Assembly: GCA_016712315.1 (NCBI GenBank)
Contig: JADJRG010000025.1
Coordinates: 11,600 to 75,599, forward strand
Source: Nannocystis sp.
GTDB taxonomy: Bacteria > Myxococcota_A > Polyangia > Nannocystales > Nannocystaceae
Reading direction: 5' to 3'
DNA: 64,000 nt
In this document: in pieces, positions 36,680 to 44,461 of the stretch
Position numbering within the stretch: position 1 is the first letter of the stretch
How the letters are laid out: each line of letters starts with the position of its first letter
Notes under the pieces: model-generated
Told to the model about the DNA's origin: nothing
Databases searched by the model: none
Seen by the model: the letters and a program-made list of their open reading frames with translations, nothing else
Program-made: the position numbers and the translations under genes

Positions 36680-39600
36680 TCAAGGGCTCGCGGGCTCAAA
36701 ACCCACCCGAAAGCCGAAGTCGTCGTAGCGGTACCTGGACCTGAGCCTGCTGCGCTCGGCGGCCGCCCACAGCTTGTCGCTATGCCAACAATCTCCCCGA
36801 AGCGACCTCCACTCGGGATCGCCCTCCTCGTTCACCGGATCGCTAGCCTCATCCGCACGCAGCTCGTACGCCCGCTCGTGCCACACGTCCCGGCACCATT
36901 CCCACACGTTGCCGACGAGATCGAGGTGCCCGAAGGGCCCCGCCCCCTCCGGGCAGCTCCCCACCGGCGCCGTCGTCCCCCCTTTGCCCTTCCGCCCGAA
37001 CACCGCGAGCCGCTCGCTCGGCCGCTCCTTCCCCCACGGGTACGGCCGCTCATCGTCGCCCCGCGCCGCGAACTCCCACTGCGCCTCGCTCGGCAGCACC
37101 GCCCGCAGCCCCGCGCCCTTCACCCCCGGCAGCCCCGAGAGCCACTCGCAGAACGCCGCCGCGTCGTCCCAGCTCACCCCGATCACCGGCCGCGTGTCTC
37201 CCTCGAAGCGCTCGTCCTTCCAGAGCCACGGCCGCCGATGCCCCGGGTTCGCCACAAGAAAGCGCTCGTACTGGAGGTTCGTCACCGGCGTCTCTCCCAG
37301 CCAGTAGGGCGAGAGCCTGACCCATCGGACAGGCTCCGCCGCGTTCGCCCCCCGCATCCCCATGCGAAAGCGCCCCTCCGGCACCCCCAGCGCCCGGATC
37401 CCCGTCTCCGGCTCGAAGAACACCGCCCCCTTCACGATCGCCGCCGCCGCCCCCACCTCTTCGACCGCGCCGCGGTCGAAGACCTCGAGGATCTGCACCC
37501 GTAGCTCACGGCACTCGCCCGCGCGAACGTCCACCCACCGCTGCACGGCCCCGTCTTCGTCGAGCTCGGCGGGCCACCGCGGCGCCTCTCCGCCCGCCCA
37601 CGCGCCGAAGATCCGCAGCCCCTCGCACGCCCACACCCCGAGGGCGTCGGCGTGCGCCGGCTCGCCGGAATACGCGGCTCCGTTCGCGTCGGCGATCACG
37701 ACGACGCCAGCGGCCTCGTCCGAGACCGCGTCGAGACGCTCCCCGCAGAGCGCCGCCACCTCCTCCAGCGCGCCGTCCTTCCCCCGCAGGAGCGCGTGTC
37801 CCTGGCTCTCCAGGGCGCTGGCGACCCGCATCGCCGTCTCCCGCTGGTCCTCGCGGAAGAGCAACGCCAGCAGCCGCGCTCGCGGGCCCGCCTCGACGCC
37901 CACGCCCGCGCCCAGCGCCTCGTCCGTCGCGGGCAACCGCCGCCGCGTCGACTCGTGATGCCGGTCCACGAGCCGCTTCGCAAGCAGCTTCGCCTCCCCT
38001 CGCCCGGCCGCCGCCAGCTCCGCGGCCAGCGCATGGACATCTTCGTCGCCGACGAAGCGATCGAGGATCCCGAGGGCCGCGATCACCTCGGCCTCCGCCG
38101 GCTGCGGCCGCCGCCGCAAGTGCGCGACGAAGGGCGCCGCGCGGGCGGCGGGAGACTCGTAGATCCACTTGTGAATGAGCTCGCTGTGCCGCGGCCAGCC
38201 GCGATCGATCTCCAGGAGCTTGCTGACCAGCGCCTCGAACATGCCTGCGCTCGGCAGCGCGACCATGAGCCGGCTGACCTCGTGCCACCACGAGTCATCG
38301 AGCGCCCGGGCGACCGCGTCGAGCGACGCGCCCCGCACCGCGCCGATGTGAGCCGCGGCCAGGTACTCCTGCATCCCCAGGTGGAAGAAGCCGAGGTGCC
38401 CGACCCCGAACTCCCGCAGGATCCCCGAGCCCTCCAGGAGCCACCGGATCGCCTCGCGCGCCCGCCTCGAATCCTTGCGGAGCTCGCCGAGCCGCCTCCC
38501 CGCCTCGTGGATCAAGGTCGCCCGCGGCATATCGTCGCGCTCGCCAGCGCTGTGGAGCGCATGCGCGAGGCGCTGCACCACCGCGGTCGCGGTCGTCAGG
38601 TCGAAGGGCGGCTCCTTCCACCGCCCCCCCACCTTGCCCCACCGGCTCAGCATGACCTTGAGGCACTCCTCGTAGAAGGCGACCCGGCTCTCCGGCATCT
38701 CCCGCCCGGAGTTGACGATCACGCAGACCAGCGTGAGCAGGAGCGGCGTGCTCTTCATGACGTCCCGCCGCCGCTCGACGAAGAGCGGCCCCCGCAGCGC
38801 CTCGCAGAGACGCACGCCGCGGGCCCGCGCCTCACCCGCGCCGATCGACGGCATCGCCCCAGGCGCCGCCTCGAACCACTGCATCACCAACTTCTCGGCC
38901 TGGTCATCGCTCAGCGGCTGGAGGTCGAAGGGCAGGAAGCGCCCCGAGAGCCGCACCTTGCCGCGGTAGCCGGTGTAGCGGCTCGACACGATCGCCCGCG
39001 CCTCCTTCGCCCCGAGCAGCGCCCCGTCGAGGTAGGCGCAGAGGTGCGCCCGCTCCGACTCCTGCGCGACCTCGTCGAGGCCATCGGCGAGCACGAGGAG
39101 CCGGCCGTACCGCCACAGCTCCTCGCCGAGCGCCCGATCCAGGGGCCGATCCTTGTCAGCGATCGCCAGCTCATCGCCGATCCACTCGCCGATCCCCCGC
39201 CCCGCGACGCCCGCGAAGTGCCGCAGCGGCAGCCACACCGGCAGCGTCCCCGCCGCGAGCCCCATCCTCACCGCGTCGTCGCGCACCTCGAAGAGGATCT
39301 TCTGCAGCGCCGTCGTCTTCCCCGACCCCGGGTGCCCCAGGATCAACGCGTGCCGGCTCGGCAGCCCGTGAAGGATCGCCTCCACATCGATCGTCGTCGC
39401 CGCTTCCTCCTCCTCGTGCCGCTCTTTCGCCGCCCCGAAGCTCGCGCGCCCCTGCACGATCACCTGCTGTTGGATCGTCGCCCCCGCGTTGTCGACCTTC
39501 ACCTCGCCGCCCGGTGGTGCCCACCGCCCCGGCCGCCGCCGCGCCCCCTCGCGCACGCCGTCGCTCGCCGGCATCACCTGGCAGGCGTCGCTCGGCGCCG

Positions 39601-40228
39601 CCCGCAGCGCCACATAGATCGCCGAAAGGTCCAGCTTCATCTCCCCGCCCGCGACCCCGATCATGTCCACCTTCGCCTCGCGCCTCGCCAACCAGGCGCG
39701 GTACGTCTTCACCGCGACCGGCTCCTCCACCGCCACCCGCGTCGCCGCGCCTCCGCGCACCTCCGACAACTCCGGCGCTCGCAGCCCTTTGCCCCGCGTC
39801 GGCCGCCCTGACGCCGTCTCCCCCCGCAGCCCCGCCGCCAGCTCGCGCAGCGCCGCAAAATACGCCTCGCCACTCTTCCCGCGGAAGTCGACCCACGCCC
39901 GCGTCGCCAGCATCGCCGGCATCTCCGCGGCCTCATAGAGCACCGGCACGATCCGCATCCCGCGTCCCACCGCCTCGCCCATCATCGCCGCGTACTCCTC
40001 CCGCACCCACGGCCGCCCGAGCGCCGCCGGCGACACCACCACCACCCCGCAACGGCTCTTCTTCACCCCCTCCTCGAGCGCCAGCGTCACCACTGCCCCC
40101 GGCCCCACCTCCCACGCGTCGAAAAACACCTCGAACCCCAGCTCGTACAGGTTCTCCGCCAGCACCGTCACCCACGCCCGGTCCTCCCGGGCATAGGAGA
40201 TAAAGAGATCCCACTCTGCCGCGCTCAC
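36680..40228 (-). CDS. TIR-NACHT-FGE protein, DGR target 2
   Basis: A 1,182-residue NLR-like protein. TIR domain at 1-140 (WDLFISYAREDRAW; GRPWVREEY with the expected Glu). A linker motif follows (KTYRAWLARREAKVDMIGVA) and then GATIQQQVIVQG at about 249-260. NACHT from about 295 (LILGHPGSGKTT; LLVLADGLDEVAQ; AIVSSRYTGYRG; then VGHLGFFHLGMQEYLAAAH in the winged-helix end). A region at about 795-900 is unassigned. FGE/C-type-lectin-fold domain from about 925 to the end (YWLGETPVTNLQYERFL, GHLDLVGNVWEWCRD, LRGDCWHSD), whose last 27 residues are VR2. The TIR is probably an NAD-consuming effector, NACHT the switch and the FGE tip the sensor. That logic is inferred. It converges on the DGR cassette. 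Confidence 0.9.
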   Translation of the reverse strand: MSAAEWDLFISYAREDRAWVTVLAENLYELGFEVFFDAWEVGPGAVVTLALEEGVKKSRCGVVVVSPAALGRPWVREEYAAMMGEAVGRGMRIVPVLYEAAEMPAMLATRAWVDFRGKSGEAYFAALRELAAGLRGETASGRPTRGKGLRAPELSEVRGGAATRVAVEEPVAVKTYRAWLARREAKVDMIGVAGGEMKLDLSAIYVALRAAPSDACQVMPASDGVREGARRRPGRWAPPGGEVKVDNAGATIQQQVIVQGRASFGAAKERHEEEEAATTIDVEAILHGLPSRHALILGHPGSGKTTALQKILFEVRDDAVRMGLAAGTLPVWLPLRHFAGVAGRGIGEWIGDELAIADKDRPLDRALGEELWRYGRLLVLADGLDEVAQESERAHLCAYLDGALLGAKEARAIVSSRYTGYRGKVRLSGRFLPFDLQPLSDDQAEKLVMQWFEAAPGAMPSIGAGEARARGVRLCEALRGPLFVERRRDVMKSTPLLLTLVCVIVNSGREMPESRVAFYEECLKVMLSRWGKVGGRWKEPPFDLTTATAVVQRLAHALHSAGERDDMPRATLIHEAGRRLGELRKDSRRAREAIRWLLEGSGILREFGVGHLGFFHLGMQEYLAAAHIGAVRGASLDAVARALDDSWWHEVSRLMVALPSAGMFEALVSKLLEIDRGWPRHSELIHKWIYESPAARAAPFVAHLRRRPQPAEAEVIAALGILDRFVGDEDVHALAAELAAAGRGEAKLLAKRLVDRHHESTRRRLPATDEALGAGVGVEAGPRARLLALLFREDQRETAMRVASALESQGHALLRGKDGALEEVAALCGERLDAVSDEAAGVVVIADANGAAYSGEPAHADALGVWACEGLRIFGAWAGGEAPRWPAELDEDGAVQRWVDVRAGECRELRVQILEVFDRGAVEEVGAAAAIVKGAVFFEPETGIRALGVPEGRFRMGMRGANAAEPVRWVRLSPYWLGETPVTNLQYERFLVANPGHRRPWLWKDERFEGDTRPVIGVSWDDAAAFCEWLSGLPGVKGAGLRAVLPSEAQWEFAARGDDERPYPWGKERPSERLAVFGRKGKGGTTAPVGSCPEGAGPFGHLDLVGNVWEWCRDVWHERAYELRADEASDPVNEEGDPEWRSLRGDCWHSDKLWAAAERSRLRSRYRYDDFGFRVGFEPASP
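36688..36767 (-). repeat. DGR variable repeat VR2
   Basis: On the minus strand these 80 bp align without gaps to the TR. Eight differences correspond to TR adenines 35328, 35333, 35334, 35345, 35351, 35357, 35360 and 35361; no other base differs. It encodes AAAERSRLRSRYRYDDFG in target 2. Five substitutions are identical to those in VR1; two sites (35360, 35361) are changed to different bases in the two VRs. Confidence 0.95.
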
Positions 40229-40405
40229 CGGGCCTATCGTACAGCCCGCGCGCGATCACGACCACACCGGCCGAAGTCCACGGCCCCGCCGCACCCCGAC
40301 TCGCAGGCGCATCCGCAGCCCCAGCGACACCGGCCTGGCCGATCGGCCCGGCACCGCGTGGGCACGCCGCGGCGAAGTCGCGCCCTCGGTCGCCGCACGC
40401 GGGCG

Positions 40406-41311
40406 CTACTTCGTCTTCAAGGCCGACCAGATCTCGCTCGCCAGCCTGCCGGCGGCGTCCACTCCTGCGAGCTTCTCCAGCTTCGCCGCGAGCTGACGGT
40501 TGGCCTCACCGGCCTGCTCCAGCGCCCCCTGGACCCGCATCTTCTCCGCCTGCTCGCGGGCGAGCGCCGCTCGCAGCGGTTCGACCTCACCCCGCGACCT
40601 CAGCAGCTCCTCCTCGAGCGCCTCATGCACCCCCCGGAGCCGCCGCAGCTCCGCGTCCGCCCCCGCGAGCCCGGCCGCGTCGAGGAGCACCCGATCGAGC
40701 GCCGCACCCTTCTCCGCCAGCGCGCGCCCGAGCGCCTCCTCGCGCGCGCGACCCTCCGCCGCTGCCGCGCGCTCGTTCGCCAACTTCGCCGCGAGCTGGT
40801 CGGCCTCTGCCGCCACATCCTCCCGGCTCCGCCGCCCGCCGCCTCTGCGTCGCGGCGGCGGCTCGCACACCTCGAGCTGACTCGCCGGCGTCCGCCGCTG
40901 GATCTTCCCGAGGATCGCCGGGTCGAGCGCGTGGACGATCCACAGCGTCCAGTGCCGCTTGCCCCGCGCCTCGAAGAGCGGCGACCGCTCCGCGATCAGC
41001 CGCGGCACCGCCCGCATCACCCGCGGGCTCGGCATCTCCCCCAGGATCCCGAAATCAACCGCCAGCGAGAACACCTCCGGCCCAGTCCCCGAGAGATCAG
41101 GGACCCGCCGCCGACAGGCGTCCGGAAGCCCCGCGAGGAGCTGCGCCGCGAACGAGACGCCGAGCTCCCCCCGCGGCAGCATCGTCGTCACGAAGCGACA
41201 GTGTCCGGCGAGCCATCGAAGCCCGCCTTCAAGGTCCTGCACCTGCGAAGCGACCCCGAAATTCTCGACCCCACGTCCACCGCCACCACGCGACTCGCCT
41301 GCCATCGCCAT
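40406..41311 (-). CDS. Coiled-coil protein, paralogue of 13560-15087
   Basis: About 302 residues from the ATG at 41309-41311; an upstream ATG at 41368 is possible. The N-terminal 130 residues (MLPRGELGVSFAAQLLAGLP, DACRRRVPDL, then HWTLWIVHALDP) align with the N-terminus of the 13560 gene. After an Arg-rich linker a coiled coil follows (ADQLAAKLANERAAAAEGRA; LRRLRGVHEALEEELLRSRG). The long C-terminal domain of the 13560 protein is absent. It is 177 bases upstream of the TIR-NACHT-FGE gene on the same strand and could form an operon with it. Function unknown. Confidence 0.6.
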   Translation of the reverse strand: MAMAGESRGGGGRGVENFGVASQVQDLEGGLRWLAGHCRFVTTMLPRGELGVSFAAQLLAGLPDACRRRVPDLSGTGPEVFSLAVDFGILGEMPSPRVMRAVPRLIAERSPLFEARGKRHWTLWIVHALDPAILGKIQRRTPASQLEVCEPPPRRRGGGRRSREDVAAEADQLAAKLANERAAAAEGRAREEALGRALAEKGAALDRVLLDAAGLAGADAELRRLRGVHEALEEELLRSRGEVEPLRAALAREQAEKMRVQGALEQAGEANRQLAAKLEKLAGVDAAGRLASEIWSALKTK

Positions 41312-41853
41312 CGCCCCCCCTCGCCGGACCCCGTCGCCCCGGTATCCGAAGCGACACCGATCCAGCACCCAGACTGACAGCCCTCGCGTCCCCCGTCGAT
41401 ACCCGAAGTCCCCGCCGCGAGTACCCGAAGCGACACCGCATGCGACACGTACGCCAGCGCGCGCTGGCCCGAGCCCGCGCGCGCGTGACCGTCGAAGCCG
41501 AGCGCGCGGACGCGCCGCTCAAAGCGCCGAAGACGTGGGCCTGGTCGTCGCCGCACTCGCTCGTCGACTCGCGTCGGCGAGCGCCGCGGCCGAACGCCTC
41601 CGTGGTCGGGCGCCCGCGTTGAGAGCCCGAGCTCCTTCACCGCTCGCGCGACATCGCCCGCGTGCTCTACGGCGCCCGCGCTCCACCGCCGCCACCGCCG
41701 CCCTATGGTCCGGGCCAAGTCTTGCCAGGGCGCCGCAATGCGCCGGGCGGGTTCGGCAGCGATCTCAGTGACTTGGAGAGCGACCGCGCGCGGTGGAGCA
41801 GATGCAGCGCAGCGCGCCATGCCCGCATACGCGCACCCGTGTGTCAGGTCGCG
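41312..41853. other. Non-coding stretch with short repeats
   Basis: No convincing gene is visible. A short element, TACCCGAAGCGACACCG or close variants, recurs near 41,345-41,435 (TATCCGAAGCGACACCGATC; ATACCCGAAGTCCCC; GTACCCGAAGCGACACCGCA). A minus-strand frame with KELGLSTRAPDHGG could be a decayed gene, but no family is recognised. Confidence 0.35.
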
Positions 41854-42120
41854 CTATTTCCGTGATCTCGGGTCGCGCTCGAAGCGGGGTTTTGCTGGCG
41901 GGAGCGGGGGCGGGCTGTGTGGCTCGAGGTGCAGCAGGATGATCGCCGAGTTCATGATCGACGCGTCGATCCTCGGCTGCTCCCGCTCGTCGGCGAGGAC
42001 GAGGGCGAGCCGGAGGAGGTGGCTGATGAGCCGCGGGAGCCCGCGGGCGGCGCGGAGGAGCATCGCCCGCGCATCGTCGAATTTGCCGCCCTCGGGCCGG
42101 GGGTTCCCTCCGCGCTTCGT
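41854..42120 (-). pseudogene. Fragment resembling the C-terminus of an ExeA/TniB-like AAA ATPase
   Basis: The segment FDDARAMLLRAARGLPRLIS, then HLLRLALVLADEREQPRIDA, resembles the lid helices of ExeA/TnsC-type AAA ATPases (xxxIxxAxxGxPRxINxLxxxALxxAxxxxxxxVD). The expected P-loop and Walker B parts are missing upstream, so this is a remnant at best. Confidence 0.3.
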
Positions 42121-42285
42121 CCGTGATCTCTGAGGTCCAAACCCCAGCCTCAGCTTGACCAGAATGGTGGTGGTTCTACGGGTTCAGATCGACCCGACAC
42201 ACCCGGGCGTCTACGTCCCGCGCCAGACCCACGACTGCGACGCGGCGGTTCTTGTGCGCCGGCATCTGACACAGCGGCCCTCGTC

Positions 42286-42471
42286 ATGAACACCCGCGGC
42301 ACCCGTCACCTGCTCATCGGCCCCCTCGGCGCCGGCAAGACCACCTACGCCCGCCGACACATCGTCCGAAAGCGGATCGAACGTGAGGCGCTACTACCAG
42401 CACGCCTGCCCCAACCCCTAACACCCCCTCCCAGAGCCCCGCACTACGCGGTGGGTCGGACGGATACCTGA
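42286..42471 (+). pseudogene. Truncated P-loop NTPase start
   Basis: A 61-residue frame begins MNTRGTRHLLIGPLGAGKTT followed by YARRHI, which reads as a clear Walker A strand-loop-helix of an AAA or kinase-like NTPase. Nothing recognisable follows within the frame, and the sequence degrades into Pro-rich codons. It is probably the broken 5' end of a lost gene. Confidence 0.35.
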
Positions 42472-42553
42472 GCGCGCCTCCGAAGTCTGGGAGCCCCCTG
42501 GGGAGACCGAGCGCTAGCTAGGCGTGGCCGCTCGTCGACGTATAACCCTCCTC

Positions 42554-42593
42554 AAAAAAGCGCGGCCGAGCCAGTCAATGCCAGCTCGGCCGC
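42554..42593 (-). terminator. Intrinsic terminator of the Cys-rich lipoprotein gene
   Basis: On the minus strand a perfect 10-bp stem (GCGGCCGAGC / GCTCGGCCGC) with a 12-base loop is followed by GCTTTTTT. It lies 40 bases after the stop of the gene at 42633. This is one of the clearest terminators in the window. Confidence 0.85.
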
Positions 42594-42632
42594 GACCGAC
42601 GAGCGGAGCCTCACGGCTCACACCCGCCGCGG

Positions 42633-43355
42633 CTACACGTCGCAGATCTGAAAGCGCTTGTTATCGCACCTCGACCCGCTGCACTGCACCCCACGCACCT
42701 TCCACCCGGCGTTCAGCCACAGCGTGCCGCCGTTTTCCTCGGAGACCCACCCCGTCCACCAGCAGTTGATCGGCACCTTTGGGAAATAGACCCCGGAGAA
42801 CGTAGATGTGCACTGCAGGCTAATCTTGTCGCAGTTCCCGCCCTGGCAGACGATCCCCGTGACGCGTGAGTTGATCGGGCAGCCGCCAAACCCGCCGCCT
42901 TCCTCCGAGAAATACGGCGTCCAGTACGTGTGCAACGCGGGGACATTCGCCGCCGTGCAGTGCAGCCGCACATTGTCGCACTTCCCCCCGCTACAACCAA
43001 ACCCAGTCAGCACGCTCCCAGGGTCGCACACCACCGGCGGCCCCTCCTCCGAGGTCCACGGAGTCCACCCCGACTTCACCTCTTGCGGCGCCACATCCCC
43101 ATCCTCCACCATCCCCTCCTGCACCGGCGTCTCCCCCGCCCCCGGCGCCCCCCCCTCTCGCACCTCGCCCGCCCGCAGATCCTCCTCCGCCACCACCACC
43201 GCCCCCTCGTCCTCCACATCGACCATCTCCTGCGCATCACACCCCATCACCATCACCCACGCCAGCCCCACCGCCCACACCCGCCCACACGTCCCATACC
43301 CGGAGTTCCTCTCAAAAAGCCCGCTCTTCAGAAGCTTCGTCGTCTCGCGCATCAT
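42633..43355 (-). CDS. Cys-rich lipoprotein with three repeats
   Basis: About 240 residues. The signal peptide ends in a lipobox (VMVMGCDAQ), and an acidic linker follows. The mature part has three related blocks of about 45 residues with the pattern W-T-x-W/Y-x-S-E-E...C...V-x-G-x-x-C-x-G-x-x-C-D-N/K...L-x-C (for example SGWTPWTSEEGPPVVCD, VLTGFGCSGGKCDNVRLHC, VTGIVCQGGNCDKISLQC). Paired cysteines suggest disulphide-stabilised surface repeats, perhaps lectin-like. The start at 43355 (MMRETTK) is chosen for the shorter signal peptide. A strong terminator follows. Confidence 0.7.
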   Translation of the reverse strand: MMRETTKLLKSGLFERNSGYGTCGRVWAVGLAWVMVMGCDAQEMVDVEDEGAVVVAEEDLRAGEVREGGAPGAGETPVQEGMVEDGDVAPQEVKSGWTPWTSEEGPPVVCDPGSVLTGFGCSGGKCDNVRLHCTAANVPALHTYWTPYFSEEGGGFGGCPINSRVTGIVCQGGNCDKISLQCTSTFSGVYFPKVPINCWWTGWVSEENGGTLWLNAGWKVRGVQCSGSRCDNKRFQICDV

Positions 43356-43466
43356 CGTTCCTTCGGTAACAAGTCCTCGACGCAACATCGCGTCCCAGAC
43401 CTAGTTCCCGACCACCCGCCCCCGGATCCGAAATGATCGCCTCCTCGCGTCACCCCTTCACGCCTC

Positions 43467-44366
43467 TCAGGTAGTCGACTCGCTCCCGATCAGCTTTCTG
43501 ACCTCGGCCTGGCACGCGCGCAGAAAAATGTCGTAGCTCGGAAGGCTGCTTTGATCCTTCCTTAGCTCACTCCTAAGCTCACCGAGCGCTCGAATTTCTC
43601 CCACTTGCCTCGCCCCGAAACCTGCGCGCATCGCATGCTTCAAATTAGTCGACTTGTCGAGCAGGTCATGCCACTGATTTGCCAAGCGACTATGGCTACC
43701 GCTTCGACCTTTGTCGAACATCTCGAACAGATGGGACATCGAGCTATGATATCGAGCATATGTCATCGCGTCCAGTCGGATAATTCTTAGTTCCTTTTGC
43801 TCGGGCGACATCTCGCTTCGCATCGCAGGTGGGTTGACCTGCCCGGCTTGGGCCGCCACGTAAACCTCGGAGGCCGCCAGCAGCTTCTCGGCGCGCTCGA
43901 CCGCGACATTTGGGCTTACTGGTCTCACAAGGGCCAGCCCCAAGTCCTCAATAAAACGAACGATCTCCCCAATCGGATTGGGTCCACCGAGCAGCAGCGA
44001 CTTAGTGCCGCCATAAGGCCCTAACGCTGCTGGCGTTATTGGTGGAACCATGATTAAGAACAGACTGCTCGTCGTCTTCGGAGTCCGCGCATTGAGCGAG
44101 GTCCATAGCTCCCACTGACAAAAAGGACGCTGACTATAGCGTTGGGTAATCAGCGCGATAAAGATCTGAGCGTCGTCGAGCTCTTGTTGGAGTAGCCCGG
44201 GAACACTTACACCCGCAGGTGCCTGGTAGGCGGGCGTCGAAGTGCAGCGCAACTCTTCATCACGCACTTGATAACAGATACGAATCAGGTCTACGAAGGC
44301 ATCCTTCAGAACCGAGTCTTCATGCGCATGGGAGAGGAAAATCCTGCTCGATTTAACTGTACTCAT
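43467..44366 (-). CDS. TIR-domain protein of lower GC content
   Basis: A 299-residue protein. The N-terminal TIR domain reads SRIFLSHAHEDSVLKDAFVD, then LLQQELDDAQIFIALITQRY, and RPFCQWELWTSL with the expected catalytic-type Glu. After it comes a helical region of about 150 residues with no recognised family (RIIRLDAMTYARYHSSMSHL). Its base composition and codon use are visibly less GC-rich than its neighbours, suggesting separate acquisition. No partner gene is evident on the same strand. It could be a stand-alone NADase-type defence gene; this is inferred. Confidence 0.75.
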   Translation of the reverse strand: MSTVKSSRIFLSHAHEDSVLKDAFVDLIRICYQVRDEELRCTSTPAYQAPAGVSVPGLLQQELDDAQIFIALITQRYSQRPFCQWELWTSLNARTPKTTSSLFLIMVPPITPAALGPYGGTKSLLLGGPNPIGEIVRFIEDLGLALVRPVSPNVAVERAEKLLAASEVYVAAQAGQVNPPAMRSEMSPEQKELRIIRLDAMTYARYHSSMSHLFEMFDKGRSGSHSRLANQWHDLLDKSTNLKHAMRAGFGARQVGEIRALGELRSELRKDQSSLPSYDIFLRACQAEVRKLIGSESTT

Positions 44367-44461
44367 TTTTGAGTCTCATCAGGAGCACACAGAGGCGCAG
44401 CAATCCGGGTTCACCCTCTTGAACGAGACGACCAAGTGGTGAACCAAGGAGTTGCGGCCGA

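Noticed and set aside
41188..41820. A 210-codon minus-strand gene
   Set aside because: Arg-rich and without a recognisable fold. It overlaps the short repeats and the start of the coiled-coil gene. There is not enough support to call it.
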